64,000 nucleotides of DNA from DATARH01 sp035550515 (GTDB lineage: Bacteria > Pseudomonadota > Alphaproteobacteria > ATCC43930 > CGMCC-115725), in contig DASZOZ010000007.1 of the NCBI GenBank assembly GCA_035550515.1, positions 11,232 through 75,231 of the forward strand, written 5' to 3'. Positions 37,904-47,526 of this stretch are shown here, one piece after another. A model generated the notes under the pieces. That model was not told where the DNA came from. It searched no databases and saw nothing but the letters and a program-made list of their open reading frames with translations. Position numbers and translations under genes: made by a program. Positions within the stretch are counted from its first letter, which is position 1, and the number at the start of each line of letters is the position of its first letter.

Positions 37904-38830
37904 ATGGCGGAGATTACGGCCGCGCTGGTCAAGGAATTACGCGACAAGACCGGCGCCGGGATGATGGATTGCAAGCGCGCTCTCGGCGATACCGCGGGCG
38001 ATATCGAGGCCGCGGTCGACTGGCTGCGCAAGAAGGGCCTGGCGGTGGCGGCGAAGAAGGCCGGCCGCGTCGCGGCCGAAGGGCTGGTCGGCGTCGCGAC
38101 GGCGGACAGGGCGGGCGCCGTCGTCGAGGTCAATTCCGAAACCGACTTCGTCGCGCGCAACGAGCTGTTCCAGAATTTCGTGCGCGCCGTGGCCGAGCTC
38201 GCGGTCAAGGCCGACCGCGACATCGAGGCGCTGAAATCGGCGTCGTTCGCCGGCAACGGCAAGACCGTCGAGGGCGAGCTCAACGACCTGATCGGCCGCA
38301 TCGGCGAGAACATGGTGCTGCGCCGCGTGGCGCGGCTGGCGGTCGGCCAGGGCCACGTCGCCTCCTACGTGCATAATGCGGTCTCGCCGGGGCTCGGCAA
38401 GATCGGTGTGCTGGTGGCGCTGGAGTCGGCGGCGGCCGAGGATGTGCTGGCCCCGCTGGGCCGCCAGCTGGCGATGCATGTCGCGGCGGCAAACCCGCTT
38501 TACCTCGACCGCGGCTCGGTGCCGGCCGCGGCGCTCGAACGCGAGCGCGCCATCCTGCGCGACCAGGCCGGCTCGACCGGCAAATCGGCCGATATCGTCG
38601 AGAAGATGGTCGAGGGCCGGCTGCGCAAATTCTACGAGGATTCGGTGCTGCTCGATCAGGTCTACGTCATCGACGGCGAGAATCGGGTCGGCAAGGTGGT
38701 CGAGGCGGCGGCGAAATCCGCCGGCACGCCGATCGCCATCGCCGCCTTCGTGCGCTTCCAACTGGGCGAGGGGATCGACCGCCCGACCACCGACCTCGCC
38801 GCCGAGGTGGCCGCCCAACTGGCCGGCTGA
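37904..38830 (+). CDS. tsf: Elongation factor Ts
   Basis: The 308-residue guanine-nucleotide exchange factor for EF-Tu. It has the N-terminal UBA-like ALVKELRDKTGAGMMDCKRAL, the EF-Tu-contacting TDFVARNELF and the two core repeats with LALGKIGVLVALE-like and HVAAANPLYL segments. It follows rpsB after 38 bases. Confidence 0.97.
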   Translation: MAEITAALVKELRDKTGAGMMDCKRALGDTAGDIEAAVDWLRKKGLAVAAKKAGRVAAEGLVGVATADRAGAVVEVNSETDFVARNELFQNFVRAVAELAVKADRDIEALKSASFAGNGKTVEGELNDLIGRIGENMVLRRVARLAVGQGHVASYVHNAVSPGLGKIGVLVALESAAAEDVLAPLGRQLAMHVAAANPLYLDRGSVPAAALERERAILRDQAGSTGKSADIVEKMVEGRLRKFYEDSVLLDQVYVIDGENRVGKVVEAAAKSAGTPIAIAAFVRFQLGEGIDRPTTDLAAEVAAQLAG

Positions 38831-38859
38831 TCAGGCGGCAGGCGGCCGAAATCCGCCGT

Positions 38860-38882
38860 CCCCGGCCCAAGGCCGGGGATGA
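38860..38882. repeat. Short palindromic repeat after tsf
   Basis: CCCCGGCC-CAA-GGCCGGGG followed by GATGAC, the same layout as at 11764-11790. It lies between tsf and pyrH and has no T tract. Confidence 0.6.
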
Positions 38883-38978
38883 CGCCGGCACGGCACCGAA
38901 ACCCGGTGCGGTCGCGCCGCTTTCGTGTATCTTGTGCGCGCCCGCGGGACGGGCGCCAAGGCCGGATGCGCCAGGCTC

Positions 38979-39701
38979 ATGCCAGCCGATCTCAAATACC
39001 GTCGCGTGCTGCTGAAGATCTCCGGCGAGGGGTTGATGGGCGAGCGCGACTACGGCCTCGACCCGGCCGTCGTCAGACGCATTGCCGAGGAGATTCAATC
39101 GGTCCACGCGCTCGGGGCCGAGGTTTGCGTGGTGATCGGCGGCGGCAACATCTTTCGCGGCGTGCAGGGCGCGGCCGTCGGCATGGAGCGCGCCTCGGCC
39201 GACAACATGGGGATGCTGGCGACGGTCATCAACTCGCTGGCGATGCAGAACGAGCTGGAGCGGCATGGCATCGCGACGCGGGTGCAGTCGGCGATCTCGA
39301 TGCAGTCGATCTGCGAGCCGTACATCCGCCGGCGCGCCATCCGCCACCTGGAAAAGGGGCGGGTGGTGATCTTCGGCGCCGGCACCGGCAACCCGTTCTT
39401 CACCACCGACACCGCGGCGGCCTTGCGCGCCTCGGAGATGGGGTGCAACGCCTTGCTGAAGGCGACCAAGGTCGACGGCGTCTACGACGCCGACCCGCAC
39501 CGGGTCAGCGGCGCAAAACGGTTCGACCGGCTGACCTATCACGACGTGCTGGCGCGCGACCTTCAGGTGATGGACGCGGCGGCGGTGTCGCTGGCGCGCG
39601 AGAACCGCATCCCGATCCTCGTGTTTTCGATTTTCGAGCCCGGCGGCTTTGCCCAGGTCGTGCGGGGGAGGGGCCGGTTCACCATCGTCGAGGATGATTA
39701 G
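38979..39701 (+). CDS. pyrH: UMP kinase
   Basis: A 240-residue enzyme of the amino-acid-kinase fold that phosphorylates UMP to UDP. It has YRRVLLKISGEGLMG, the VVIGGGNIFRG loop, the FGAGTGNPFFTTDTAAALRA segment and KATKVDGVYDADP. The start ATG at 38979 gives the family N-terminus. Regulated by GTP and UTP in other bacteria. Confidence 0.97.
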   Translation: MPADLKYRRVLLKISGEGLMGERDYGLDPAVVRRIAEEIQSVHALGAEVCVVIGGGNIFRGVQGAAVGMERASADNMGMLATVINSLAMQNELERHGIATRVQSAISMQSICEPYIRRRAIRHLEKGRVVIFGAGTGNPFFTTDTAAALRASEMGCNALLKATKVDGVYDADPHRVSGAKRFDRLTYHDVLARDLQVMDAAAVSLARENRIPILVFSIFEPGGFAQVVRGRGRFTIVEDD

Positions 39702-39760
39702 CGACCGCGAAAAAGCCAAAATCAGGGGACAAACCCACGGACAGGCACAGGGAAACAGTC

Positions 39761-40321
39761 ATGGCGGACGATGCATTACTAAAGGATATGCGGCGGCGCA
39801 TGGACGGCGCGCTCGAGGCGCTGCGCAAGGAATTTGCCGGGCTGCGCACCGGGCGGGCCTCGACCGGGATGCTGGAGCCGGTGACGGTCGACGCCTATGG
39901 CAGCGCGGTGCCGCTCAACCAGGTCGCCAACATCAACGTTCCGGAGCCTCGGCTGATTACCGTCAATGTCTGGGACCGCACCATGGTCAAGGCGGTCGAC
40001 AAGGCGATCCGCGAGGCGGGCCTCGGCCTCAACCCGCAAACCGAAGGGCAGACGATTCGCGTGCCGATCCCCGACCTCAACGAGGAGCGGCGGCGCGAAC
40101 TGACCAAGGTCGCCGCGAAATACGCCGAGGCAGCGCGGGTCTCGGTGCGCAATGTGCGGCGCGACGGCATCGAGACGCTGCGCAGGCAGCAAAAGGGCGG
40201 CGAGATTTCGCAGGACGAGGAAAAGAAACTGGAGCGCGAGATCCAGCACCTGACCGACGACCATATCAAGCGCGTCGACGAGACCTTGGCGCAAAAGGAT
40301 AAGGAAATCCTCCAGGTCTGA
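39761..40321 (+). CDS. frr: Ribosome recycling factor
   Basis: A 186-residue tRNA-mimic that splits post-termination ribosomes with EF-G. It has MRRRMDGALEALRKEFAGLRTGRAS, the YGSAVPLNQVANINVPEPR segment and the RRDGIETLRRQ helix. Its TGA shares a base with the uppS ATG. Confidence 0.97.
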   Translation: MADDALLKDMRRRMDGALEALRKEFAGLRTGRASTGMLEPVTVDAYGSAVPLNQVANINVPEPRLITVNVWDRTMVKAVDKAIREAGLGLNPQTEGQTIRVPIPDLNEERRRELTKVAAKYAEAARVSVRNVRRDGIETLRRQQKGGEISQDEEKKLEREIQHLTDDHIKRVDETLAQKDKEILQV

Positions 40322-41052
40322 TGAGTTCGAAGATTCCTACGCCGCCGCTGCCGCGGCACATCGCGATCATCATGGACGGCAACGGCCGCTGGGCGCAGGC
40401 CCGCGGCCTGCCGCGCATTGCCGGGCATCGCCGCGGCGCCGAGGCGGTGCGGCGGACGTTGACCGCCGCGAGCGAGTTCGGCATCCCCTATCTGACGCTG
40501 TTCGGTTTCTCTTCGGAGAATTGGAAGCGGCCGCTCGCCGAGGTGGACGACCTCATGGGGCTGCTGCGCCATTATTTGCGCGGCGAGATCGCCGAGCTGC
40601 ACCGCAATGGCGTGCGCTTGCGCGTCATCGGCGACCGGGCGCGCCTCGCCCCCGACATCGTCACGCTGATCGCCAATGCGGAGGAGCTGACCCGGGCTAA
40701 CGGCGGGGTCAACCTGACGATCGCGCTGTCTTACGGCGGCCGGGCCGAGATCATCGCGGCGATGCGCGTGCTCGCCGCGAAGGCCGCCGGCGGCGAGATC
40801 TGCCCCGACGAGATCGACGAAGCGGTCATCGCCCGGCACCTGTTCACCGCGGATATTCCCGACCCCGACCTGCTCGTCCGCACCAGCGGCGAGCAGCGCA
40901 TCAGCAATTTTCTGCTGTGGCAATGCGCCTATGCCGAGCTGGTGTTCACCAAGACGCTGTGGCCGGATTTCGGCCGCGCCGACCTGGAACAGGCGATCGC
41001 CGATTACGGCGGGCGCGAACGGCGTTACGGGGCGTCGATTGGGTCCCGCTGA
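40321..41052 (+). CDS. uppS: Undecaprenyl diphosphate synthase
   Basis: A 243-residue cis-prenyltransferase that makes the C55 lipid carrier for peptidoglycan and O-antigen. HIAIIMDGNGRWAQ holds the catalytic Asp19; FGFSSENWKRP, the NLTIALSYGGRAEI motif and PDLLVRTSGEQRISNFLLWQ follow. It begins in the frr stop. Confidence 0.96.
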   Translation: MSSKIPTPPLPRHIAIIMDGNGRWAQARGLPRIAGHRRGAEAVRRTLTAASEFGIPYLTLFGFSSENWKRPLAEVDDLMGLLRHYLRGEIAELHRNGVRLRVIGDRARLAPDIVTLIANAEELTRANGGVNLTIALSYGGRAEIIAAMRVLAAKAAGGEICPDEIDEAVIARHLFTADIPDPDLLVRTSGEQRISNFLLWQCAYAELVFTKTLWPDFGRADLEQAIADYGGRERRYGASIGSR

Positions 41053-41872
41053 GCCGAGCGGATCCAACACAGGGGCGCTGCGGCTGCGGATTCTCTCGGC
41101 GCTGGTTCTGGCGCCGCTGCCGATCATCGCCATCTGGTTCGGCGGCGTGTTGCTCGCGGCGCTGACGCTGGCCGCGGCGGTGATCATGGCCTGGGAGTGG
41201 GGCCGCCTGTGCAGCGACGCGGTGAGCCGGAATGCGGCGGCGGTGTTGATCGGCGGCGTTGCGGTTTCGGTCGCCGCGGCGGCGCTGTGGGGGCTCGCGG
41301 CGGGCACACTGCTCGCGCTCGCCGGGGCGGTCATCGTGTGGTGGGTCGCGCTGCATTGCCACGCGGCCGCGCCGCTCTGGCTGGCCGCAGGTGCCCTGTG
41401 GGTCGCACTGCCCTGCGTCATCCTGCTGTGGCTGGTGCAAGGCGGCGGCGCCGGCCGCGGCACGCTGTTCTGGATGTTCGCGGTGGTCTGGGCAACCGAT
41501 ATCGGCGCCTTTGTGGTCGGCCGCCGGCTGGGCGGCCCGCTGCTGGCGCCGCGCTGGAGCCCGCGCAAGACCTGGGCCGGCCTGATCGGCGGGGTCGCCT
41601 GTGCGGCGCTGGCCGGCTGGGCCGTCGCGGGCGCGTTCGGTGCAACCACGGCGCTACCGCTGGTGTTAATCAGCGCGGGACTTGCGATCGTCGAGCAATT
41701 CGGTGATCTTGCAGAATCCGTGGCCAAGCGAAGGTTTGGCGTGAAAGACGCAAGCGGCCTCATCCCTGGACACGGCGGCCTGCTGGACCGGCTCGACGGC
41801 CTGCTGGCCGTGATCCCCGCGGTGGCCTTGCTGTTGCTTTTCGGCGGTGGAAGCGTGCTGACATGGCAGTGA
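41039..41872 (+). CDS. cdsA: Phosphatidate cytidylyltransferase
   Basis: A 277-residue inner-membrane enzyme making CDP-diacylglycerol. About seven membrane segments; the C-terminal signature ESVAKRRFGVKDASGLIPGHGGLLDRLDG matches the CDS pattern with its metal-binding aspartates. No ATG or GTG lies upstream of the first membrane helix, so I took the TTG at 41039, overlapping uppS by 14 bases; the start is inferred. Confidence 0.9.
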   Translation: MGPAEPSGSNTGALRLRILSALVLAPLPIIAIWFGGVLLAALTLAAAVIMAWEWGRLCSDAVSRNAAAVLIGGVAVSVAAAALWGLAAGTLLALAGAVIVWWVALHCHAAAPLWLAAGALWVALPCVILLWLVQGGGAGRGTLFWMFAVVWATDIGAFVVGRRLGGPLLAPRWSPRKTWAGLIGGVACAALAGWAVAGAFGATTALPLVLISAGLAIVEQFGDLAESVAKRRFGVKDASGLIPGHGGLLDRLDGLLAVIPAVALLLLFGGGSVLTWQ

Positions 41873-43095
41873 CCGCGCTCAATCGCGCCGAGGCAGCGGT
41901 TTTCAAGCCGCGGCGCATCACCATCCTCGGCTCGACGGGGTCGATCGGCCACAGCACGATCGATCTGCTGTTGCGCAACCGCGACGGATTCTCCGTCGAG
42001 GCGGTGACGGCCAACCGCAACGCGATACGCCTCGCCGAGCAGGCGCGCCAGCTCGGCGCGCGGTTCGCGGCGGTTGCCGACCCGGCCGAATACGGCGCGC
42101 TCAAGGATGCGCTGGCCGGCTCGGGGATCGAGGCGGCGAGCGGCCCTCAGGCGCTGATCGAAGCGGCGGAGCGGCCGGCCGACATGGTGATGGCCGGCAT
42201 CGTCGGCTCGGCCGGGCTGGGGCCGACGCTGGCCGCGGTGCGGCATGGCCGGCTGGTCGCGTTCGCCAACAAGGAAGTGCTGGTCTGCGCCGGCAGTCTC
42301 TTTATGCAGGAGGTCGCGGCCCACGGCGCCACGCTGCTGCCGGTCGACAGCGAGCACAACGCGATCTGGCAGTGCTTCGATTTCGAGCGGGTCGAGGGCA
42401 TCGAGAAGATCACCTTGACGTGCAGTGGCGGCCCGTTCCGCGAAAAGAGCGTCGAGGCGATGCGCGTGGCCACTGTAAAGCAGGCCGTCGCCCATCCCAC
42501 CTGGAACATGGGCGCGAAAATCTCGATCGACTCGGCGACGCTGATGAACAAGGGCCTGGAGATCATCGAGGCGCACCACCTGTTCAGGCTGCCGTCCGAT
42601 CGGATCGACGTGGTCATCCATCCGCAATCGGTGATCCACGGGCTGGTGACGTATCACGACGGCTCGGTGCTGGCGCATATGGGGACCCCGGACATGCGCA
42701 CGCCGATCGCTTACGTGCTCGGCTGGCCGGGCCGCACCGCGGCGCCGATGCAGCGCCTCGACCTCGCGGCGGTCGGCCGGCTGACCTTCGAGCCGCCCGA
42801 CCCCGAGCGGTTTCCGGCGTTGCGGCTGGCGCGGCAGGCGCTGTTGCAGGGCGGCGGCACACCGACGGTGCTCAACGCCGCGAACGAGACCGCGGTCAGT
42901 GCCTTTATCGACGAGCGCATCGGCTTTCTCGATATCGCCGCGATCGTCGAGGAGACGCTGGCTGCCATGCCGGTCGGGCCGCTTGCTTCGCTCGACGACG
43001 TACACGATATAGACCGCGAAGCCCGGGCGCTGGCGGCCGAGCTGGCCGCGCGGCGCGCGCGAAACGACCCCGCCGCAAGCACGGATTTGCGATGA
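41863..43095 (+). CDS. dxr: 1-deoxy-D-xylulose 5-phosphate reductoisomerase
   Basis: A 410-residue NADPH enzyme making MEP, the first committed step of the non-mevalonate isoprenoid route that feeds UppS. It has ILGSTGSIGHSTIDLL (NADPH loop), ANKEVLVCAG, the LPVDSEHNAIWQC metal site (Asp-Ser-Glu), and the MNKGLEIIEAHHLF segment. It overlaps cdsA by 10 bases. Confidence 0.96.
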   Translation: MAVTALNRAEAAVFKPRRITILGSTGSIGHSTIDLLLRNRDGFSVEAVTANRNAIRLAEQARQLGARFAAVADPAEYGALKDALAGSGIEAASGPQALIEAAERPADMVMAGIVGSAGLGPTLAAVRHGRLVAFANKEVLVCAGSLFMQEVAAHGATLLPVDSEHNAIWQCFDFERVEGIEKITLTCSGGPFREKSVEAMRVATVKQAVAHPTWNMGAKISIDSATLMNKGLEIIEAHHLFRLPSDRIDVVIHPQSVIHGLVTYHDGSVLAHMGTPDMRTPIAYVLGWPGRTAAPMQRLDLAAVGRLTFEPPDPERFPALRLARQALLQGGGTPTVLNAANETAVSAFIDERIGFLDIAAIVEETLAAMPVGPLASLDDVHDIDREARALAAELAARRARNDPAASTDLR

Positions 43096-44240
43096 GCTAT
43101 CTGACACCGTTTGTTCACGGCGGGGTGTGGTACGTCGGCATCTTTCTGGTGGTGCTGACCGTTCTCGTCTTCGTCCACGAGCTCGGCCACTACCTGATCG
43201 CGCGCCGCAGCGGCGTGCGGATCGAGGTTTTTTCGATCGGTTTCGGCCCGGAATTGTTCGGCTGGTACGACCGCGCCGGCACGCGGTGGAAATTCAGCGC
43301 GATGCCGCTGGGCGGCTACGTCAAGATGTTCGGCGACAGCGACCCGAGTTCGAGCCTCGGGATCACCCGGCTCGGCGAGCTGACCGCCGCCGAGCGCCAG
43401 GTTTCCTTCCATCACAAGCGCCTGTCGCAGCGCGCGGCGATCGTCGGCGGCGGCCCGCTGGCCAATTTCATCTTCGCGATTTTGATCCTGGCGATGCTTT
43501 TCGCCACTTACGGGCAACCGTTCACGCCGGCCGATGTCGGACAGGTGCAGGCCGGAAGCGCGGCCGAGAAGGGCGGCATCAAGGTCGGCGACACGATCGT
43601 CAACATCAACGGCAGCGTGATCTCGCGCTTTGAGGACGTTCAGCAGATCGTCCGCTTCAATCCCGGCGAGCCGATGACGATCCAGGTGCGCCGGGACGGC
43701 CAGGTGGTCACGCTGCACGTCACCCCGGCGCGCACCGAGATGACCGACCGCTTCGGCAACCGCCACGAGATCGGCCTGCTGGGCATCGGCCGCAGCGGGG
43801 TTGAATACGTCAAGCGCAACCCGCTTGCCGCGGTCGGGCAGGCGTTTAGCGAGACCTGGAACCTGTCGGTCTCGACGCTGCAGGCGATGTGGCAGATTGT
43901 CATCGGCACGCGCGCGAGCGACGAGCTCGGCGGGCCGCTGCGCATCGCGCAAATGTCGGGCGAAGTTGCCGAAGGCGGGATCGTGCCGCTTTTGTGGTTC
44001 ATGTCGGTTCTGTCGATAAATCTCGGCTTGATCAATCTCTTCCCGGTGCCGGTGCTTGACGGGGGGCACCTGCTGTTCTATGCCGCTGAAGCGATTCGCG
44101 GAAAACCGCTGGGCCAGCGCGCGCAGGAATACGGTTTCCGGATCGGATTGGCCCTGGTGTTGACGCTGATGGTGTTCGCCACCTGGAACGATCTGGTCCA
44201 CCTGCGGATTGTGGAGTTCGTGAAAGGCCTTGTGACCTGA
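43092..44240 (+). CDS. rseP: Site-2 protease RseP
   Basis: A 382-residue zinc metalloprotease in the inner membrane that cuts anti-sigma factors and signal-peptide remnants. The HExxH site is HELGH (His29, Glu30, His33) in the first helix; the third ligand is in LFPVPVLDGGHLL. One PDZ domain (DVGQVQAGSAAEKGGIKVGDTIVNI) is visible; E. coli RseP has two. It overlaps dxr by four bases. Confidence 0.94.
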   Translation: MSYLTPFVHGGVWYVGIFLVVLTVLVFVHELGHYLIARRSGVRIEVFSIGFGPELFGWYDRAGTRWKFSAMPLGGYVKMFGDSDPSSSLGITRLGELTAAERQVSFHHKRLSQRAAIVGGGPLANFIFAILILAMLFATYGQPFTPADVGQVQAGSAAEKGGIKVGDTIVNINGSVISRFEDVQQIVRFNPGEPMTIQVRRDGQVVTLHVTPARTEMTDRFGNRHEIGLLGIGRSGVEYVKRNPLAAVGQAFSETWNLSVSTLQAMWQIVIGTRASDELGGPLRIAQMSGEVAEGGIVPLLWFMSVLSINLGLINLFPVPVLDGGHLLFYAAEAIRGKPLGQRAQEYGFRIGLALVLTLMVFATWNDLVHLRIVEFVKGLVT

Positions 44241-44289
44241 GGCTTGGGCCGGGTCGATCACGGGGCAAAACAAGACTTGGGGTGGGGTC

Positions 44290-46797
44290 TTGCGGCAGAG
44301 GGTGAGGAAGCGCTGGCTGACACCGGTTGCTGCCGCTGTGGCGGTCGTCTGGCTAGTTCCGGCGATCGCCCAGAATCTGGTCGCCCCGCCGCCGCCGACG
44401 CCGGTGCCTCCGCCGACCTCGCTCGTGCAGCCGCTGCCGCCGCCTCCGCCGCCGCCGGTGGTGCGCCGCCCGGTGCCGGTGCGCCGGCCCGTCGCACCGC
44501 GCCCGACGGCCGCCCCGCGTCCCGCGCCGCCGGTCAATCTCGGCACGATCTCCGACATCCGCATCGAAGGCCTGCAGCGGATCGAGCCGGAGACGATCCG
44601 CTCTTACCTGCTGCTGCAAAAGGGCGATCCCTGGGATCCCGAGCGCGTCGACAGCTCGCTGAAGGCGCTGTTTGCGACCGGGCTGTTCGCCGACGTCAAA
44701 CTCGACCGCGTGGGTAATGCGCTGGTCGTGCGGGTGGTCGAGAACCCGATCATCAACCGCATCGCGTTCGAGGGAAATTCAAAGCTCACCGACAAAGAGC
44801 TCAACGGCGAAATCACGCTGCGGCCGCGGGTCGTCTACACGCGGACACGGGTGCAGAACGACGTGAAGCGCATCCTCGACCTCTATCGGCATCACGAGCG
44901 TTTCGCGGCGACGGTCGAGCCCAAGGTCATCCAGCTCTCGGAAAACCGCGTCGATCTCGTCTTCGAGATCAACGAGGGGCCCAGCACCGGTGTGCGCAGC
45001 ATCAATTTCGTCGGCAACCGCGACTTCAGCGACTCGACGCTGCGCGGCGTCATCGACACCAAGGAGGGGCGCTGGTACCGCTTTCTGTCGAACGCCGATA
45101 CCTATGATCCCGACCGCATCACCTACGACCGCGAGCTGCTGCGCAAATACTACCTGTCGCAGGGTTACGCCGATTTCCGGGTGGTCTCGGCGATCGCCGA
45201 GCTGACCCCCGACCGCGACGGGTTCGTCGTGACCTTCACGGTCGACGAGGGCGAGCGCTATAAGTTCGGCAAGGTCGATGTCGACATCAAGCTGAAGGAC
45301 CTGGCGAAGGACCAGGTGCTGCCGCTGCTGACGGTCCAGTCGGGCGACTGGTACGACGCCAACGCGGTCGAGCACTCGATCTCGGTCCTCACCGATGTGC
45401 TGGGCAATCGCGGCTACGCCTTTGTCGAGGTCAAGCCTCAGATCACCCGCAATCGCGACGACCGCACCATCGACATCACCTTCAACGTGCAGGAGGGGCC
45501 GGAAGTCTATGTCGAGCGCATCGACATCAACGGCAACATACGCACGCTGGACAAGGTGATCCGCCGCGAGATGCGCCTCGTCGAGGGCGACGCGTTCAAC
45601 ACCAACAAGCTGCAGCGCTCGAAAGACCGCATCAAGAATCTCGGCTTCTTCAAGAAGGTCGAGACCGCCACCGCGCAGGGCTCGGCGCCGGACAAGACCG
45701 TCGTCACGGTCGAGGTCGAGGAGCAATCGACCGGTGAGCTGTCGCTCGGCGTCGGCTTCTCGACCACCGACGGCCCGTTGGCCGACATCACCCTGCGCGA
45801 ACGCAATTTCCTCGGCCGTGGGCAGGATATCCGTATCGGCACGGTGGTGTCGTTCCGCTCGCAACAGGTCGATTTGAGCTTTACCGAGCCCTATTTCCTC
45901 GATTCGAATGTGGCGGCCGGCATCGACCTGTTCGAAATCAAGACCAGCCCGACCGCGTCGTTCTTCTCCGGCATCGCGCCGACCTATCAGCAATTCTCCT
46001 ATGGCGGCTCGCTGCGCGCCGGCTACCAGCTCACCGAGTATCTCCGGCAGACGCTGAAATACACCGCGCGGTCCGACGACATTACCGATGTGCAGGCGGG
46101 GGCGTCGCTGTTCATCGGGTTGCAGGAGGGCACCCACCTGACGTCGTCGATCGGGCAGGTGCTGCTCTACGACCGGCGCGACAACCGCATCGATCCGACC
46201 AGCGGGTGGTTCGCCTCGCTCGGCAACGACTTTGCGGGTGTCGGCTTTGGCGTCCAGTACATCCGCAACAAGGTGAGCGCGGGGTACTACTACCCGGTCG
46301 CGCCGGGCTGGACGCTGAGCTTTGTCGGCGAGGTCGGCGATATTTTCGGTTGGGGCGGCCAGCCGGTGCTGCTGCAAGACCGCTTCTTTGTCGGCGGCGA
46401 TAATTTGCGCGGCTTCGAACCGGCGGGCATCGGGCCGCGCGACGTGGTTTCGCAAGACGCGCTGGGCGGCAACAAGTATTATGTCGGCTCCATCCAGGAA
46501 AGCGTGCCGTTGGGCCTGCCGAAGGAGCTTGGGATCACCGGCCGCGTCTGGACCGATTTCGGGTCGTTGTGGGGCAACGACCAGAAAAATATCGTGCTGA
46601 CCCCGACGCAATTGGCGGCGGCGGGAGGGATACAGCCGCAGGTCGTCGATACCGCGGCGATCCGCGTCAGCAGCGGCATCGGCGTGTCGTGGGCGTCGCC
46701 GGTCGGGCCGGTGCGTCTCGACCTGGGTGTGCCGCTAAAGCGCGAGAGCTTTGACAAGACGCAGTTTTTCCGCGTGAGTTTCGGAACCAAATTCTAA
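44290..46797 (+). CDS. bamA: Outer membrane assembly factor BamA
   Basis: An 835-residue outer-membrane protein that inserts beta-barrels. Signal peptide 1-28 (cut after AIAQ), then a Pro-rich stretch at about 30-75 with PPPPPTP-type and PLPPPPPPP runs, five POTRA domains (first starting ISDIRIEGLQRIEP), and a 16-strand barrel with the family DRFFVGGDNLRGFE motif and a terminal Phe. The Pro-rich linker is longer than usual. The start is a TTG at 44290. Confidence 0.95.
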   Translation: MRQRVRKRWLTPVAAAVAVVWLVPAIAQNLVAPPPPTPVPPPTSLVQPLPPPPPPPVVRRPVPVRRPVAPRPTAAPRPAPPVNLGTISDIRIEGLQRIEPETIRSYLLLQKGDPWDPERVDSSLKALFATGLFADVKLDRVGNALVVRVVENPIINRIAFEGNSKLTDKELNGEITLRPRVVYTRTRVQNDVKRILDLYRHHERFAATVEPKVIQLSENRVDLVFEINEGPSTGVRSINFVGNRDFSDSTLRGVIDTKEGRWYRFLSNADTYDPDRITYDRELLRKYYLSQGYADFRVVSAIAELTPDRDGFVVTFTVDEGERYKFGKVDVDIKLKDLAKDQVLPLLTVQSGDWYDANAVEHSISVLTDVLGNRGYAFVEVKPQITRNRDDRTIDITFNVQEGPEVYVERIDINGNIRTLDKVIRREMRLVEGDAFNTNKLQRSKDRIKNLGFFKKVETATAQGSAPDKTVVTVEVEEQSTGELSLGVGFSTTDGPLADITLRERNFLGRGQDIRIGTVVSFRSQQVDLSFTEPYFLDSNVAAGIDLFEIKTSPTASFFSGIAPTYQQFSYGGSLRAGYQLTEYLRQTLKYTARSDDITDVQAGASLFIGLQEGTHLTSSIGQVLLYDRRDNRIDPTSGWFASLGNDFAGVGFGVQYIRNKVSAGYYYPVAPGWTLSFVGEVGDIFGWGGQPVLLQDRFFVGGDNLRGFEPAGIGPRDVVSQDALGGNKYYVGSIQESVPLGLPKELGITGRVWTDFGSLWGNDQKNIVLTPTQLAAAGGIQPQVVDTAAIRVSSGIGVSWASPVGPVRLDLGVPLKRESFDKTQFFRVSFGTKF

Positions 46798-46811
46798 CTG
46801 TCGAGGTTGCA

Positions 46812-47495
46812 ATGCGTTTAATGCGCGCCAAGCCCGCGCTCGGGGCTTGCCTGATCGGTCTTTGCGTCGGCGCCGGCAGCGCGTTGGCACAGCAGGCTCC
46901 GGCCACGCCGCCGGCCGCCCCCGCACCCGCGACCCCGTCCGCGACGCCGCAATCGGGCATGTCGGTGATGGTGGTCGACGTACAGTCGCTGCTGCAAAAC
47001 TCGAAGGCGGCGAAGATGGTCCGCGACCAGATCGAGGGCAAACGCGCGGAATACGCCAAGGAAATATCGCGCCAGGAGGAGACGCTTCGGCAGGAGCGCG
47101 ACACGCTGCAAAAGCAGCAGGCCTCGTTGAGCCCGGAGCAGCTGAATACGAAAGGCCGGGAGTTCCAGGCCAAGGTCAACGAGCTCGATCGCGACGTGCA
47201 GGCCAAACGGCAAGCCCTGGAACGGTCGAATGCCGATGCCCTGCAAAAGATCCAGGAGTCGATGGTCAAGATCATCACCGAGATCGCCAAGGACCGTAAG
47301 GCCAATCTGGTGTTCCAGCGCAGCGAGCTGGTGCTGTTCGACCAGGGCTTCGATGTGACCGACCAGGTGCTGACCAAGCTCGACGAACAAATGCCGACAT
47401 TGACCGTCAACTTCGTCGCGCCCGTCGTCGCGGCGGCGCCGGAGGGCGCCGCGGCGCCGCCGGCGCATCCGTCAAAGCCGGCGAAGAAGAAGTAG
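46812..47495 (+). CDS. skp: OmpH/Skp family periplasmic chaperone
   Basis: A 227-residue exported protein: signal peptide cut near ALA-Q (about residue 26), an Ala/Pro linker, then a Skp core whose MVVDVQSLLQNSKAAKMVRDQIE strand-helix is followed by a long coiled coil (KRAEYAKEISRQEETLRQERDTL to the end). Skp trimers hold unfolded outer-membrane proteins before BamA. A Lys-rich tail ends the protein. 14 bases after bamA. Confidence 0.88.
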   Translation: MRLMRAKPALGACLIGLCVGAGSALAQQAPATPPAAPAPATPSATPQSGMSVMVVDVQSLLQNSKAAKMVRDQIEGKRAEYAKEISRQEETLRQERDTLQKQQASLSPEQLNTKGREFQAKVNELDRDVQAKRQALERSNADALQKIQESMVKIITEIAKDRKANLVFQRSELVLFDQGFDVTDQVLTKLDEQMPTLTVNFVAPVVAAAPEGAAAPPAHPSKPAKKK

Positions 47496-47526
47496 CGCCG
47501 GCGTCTCGGCCGATATTGCAGGGACC

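Noticed and set aside
39895..43107. A 1070-codon open frame on the minus strand
   Set aside because: It is antisense to frr, uppS, cdsA and dxr, all clearly real; GC-rich DNA leaves long open antisense frames. Its product is Arg/Ala/His-rich with no known motif.
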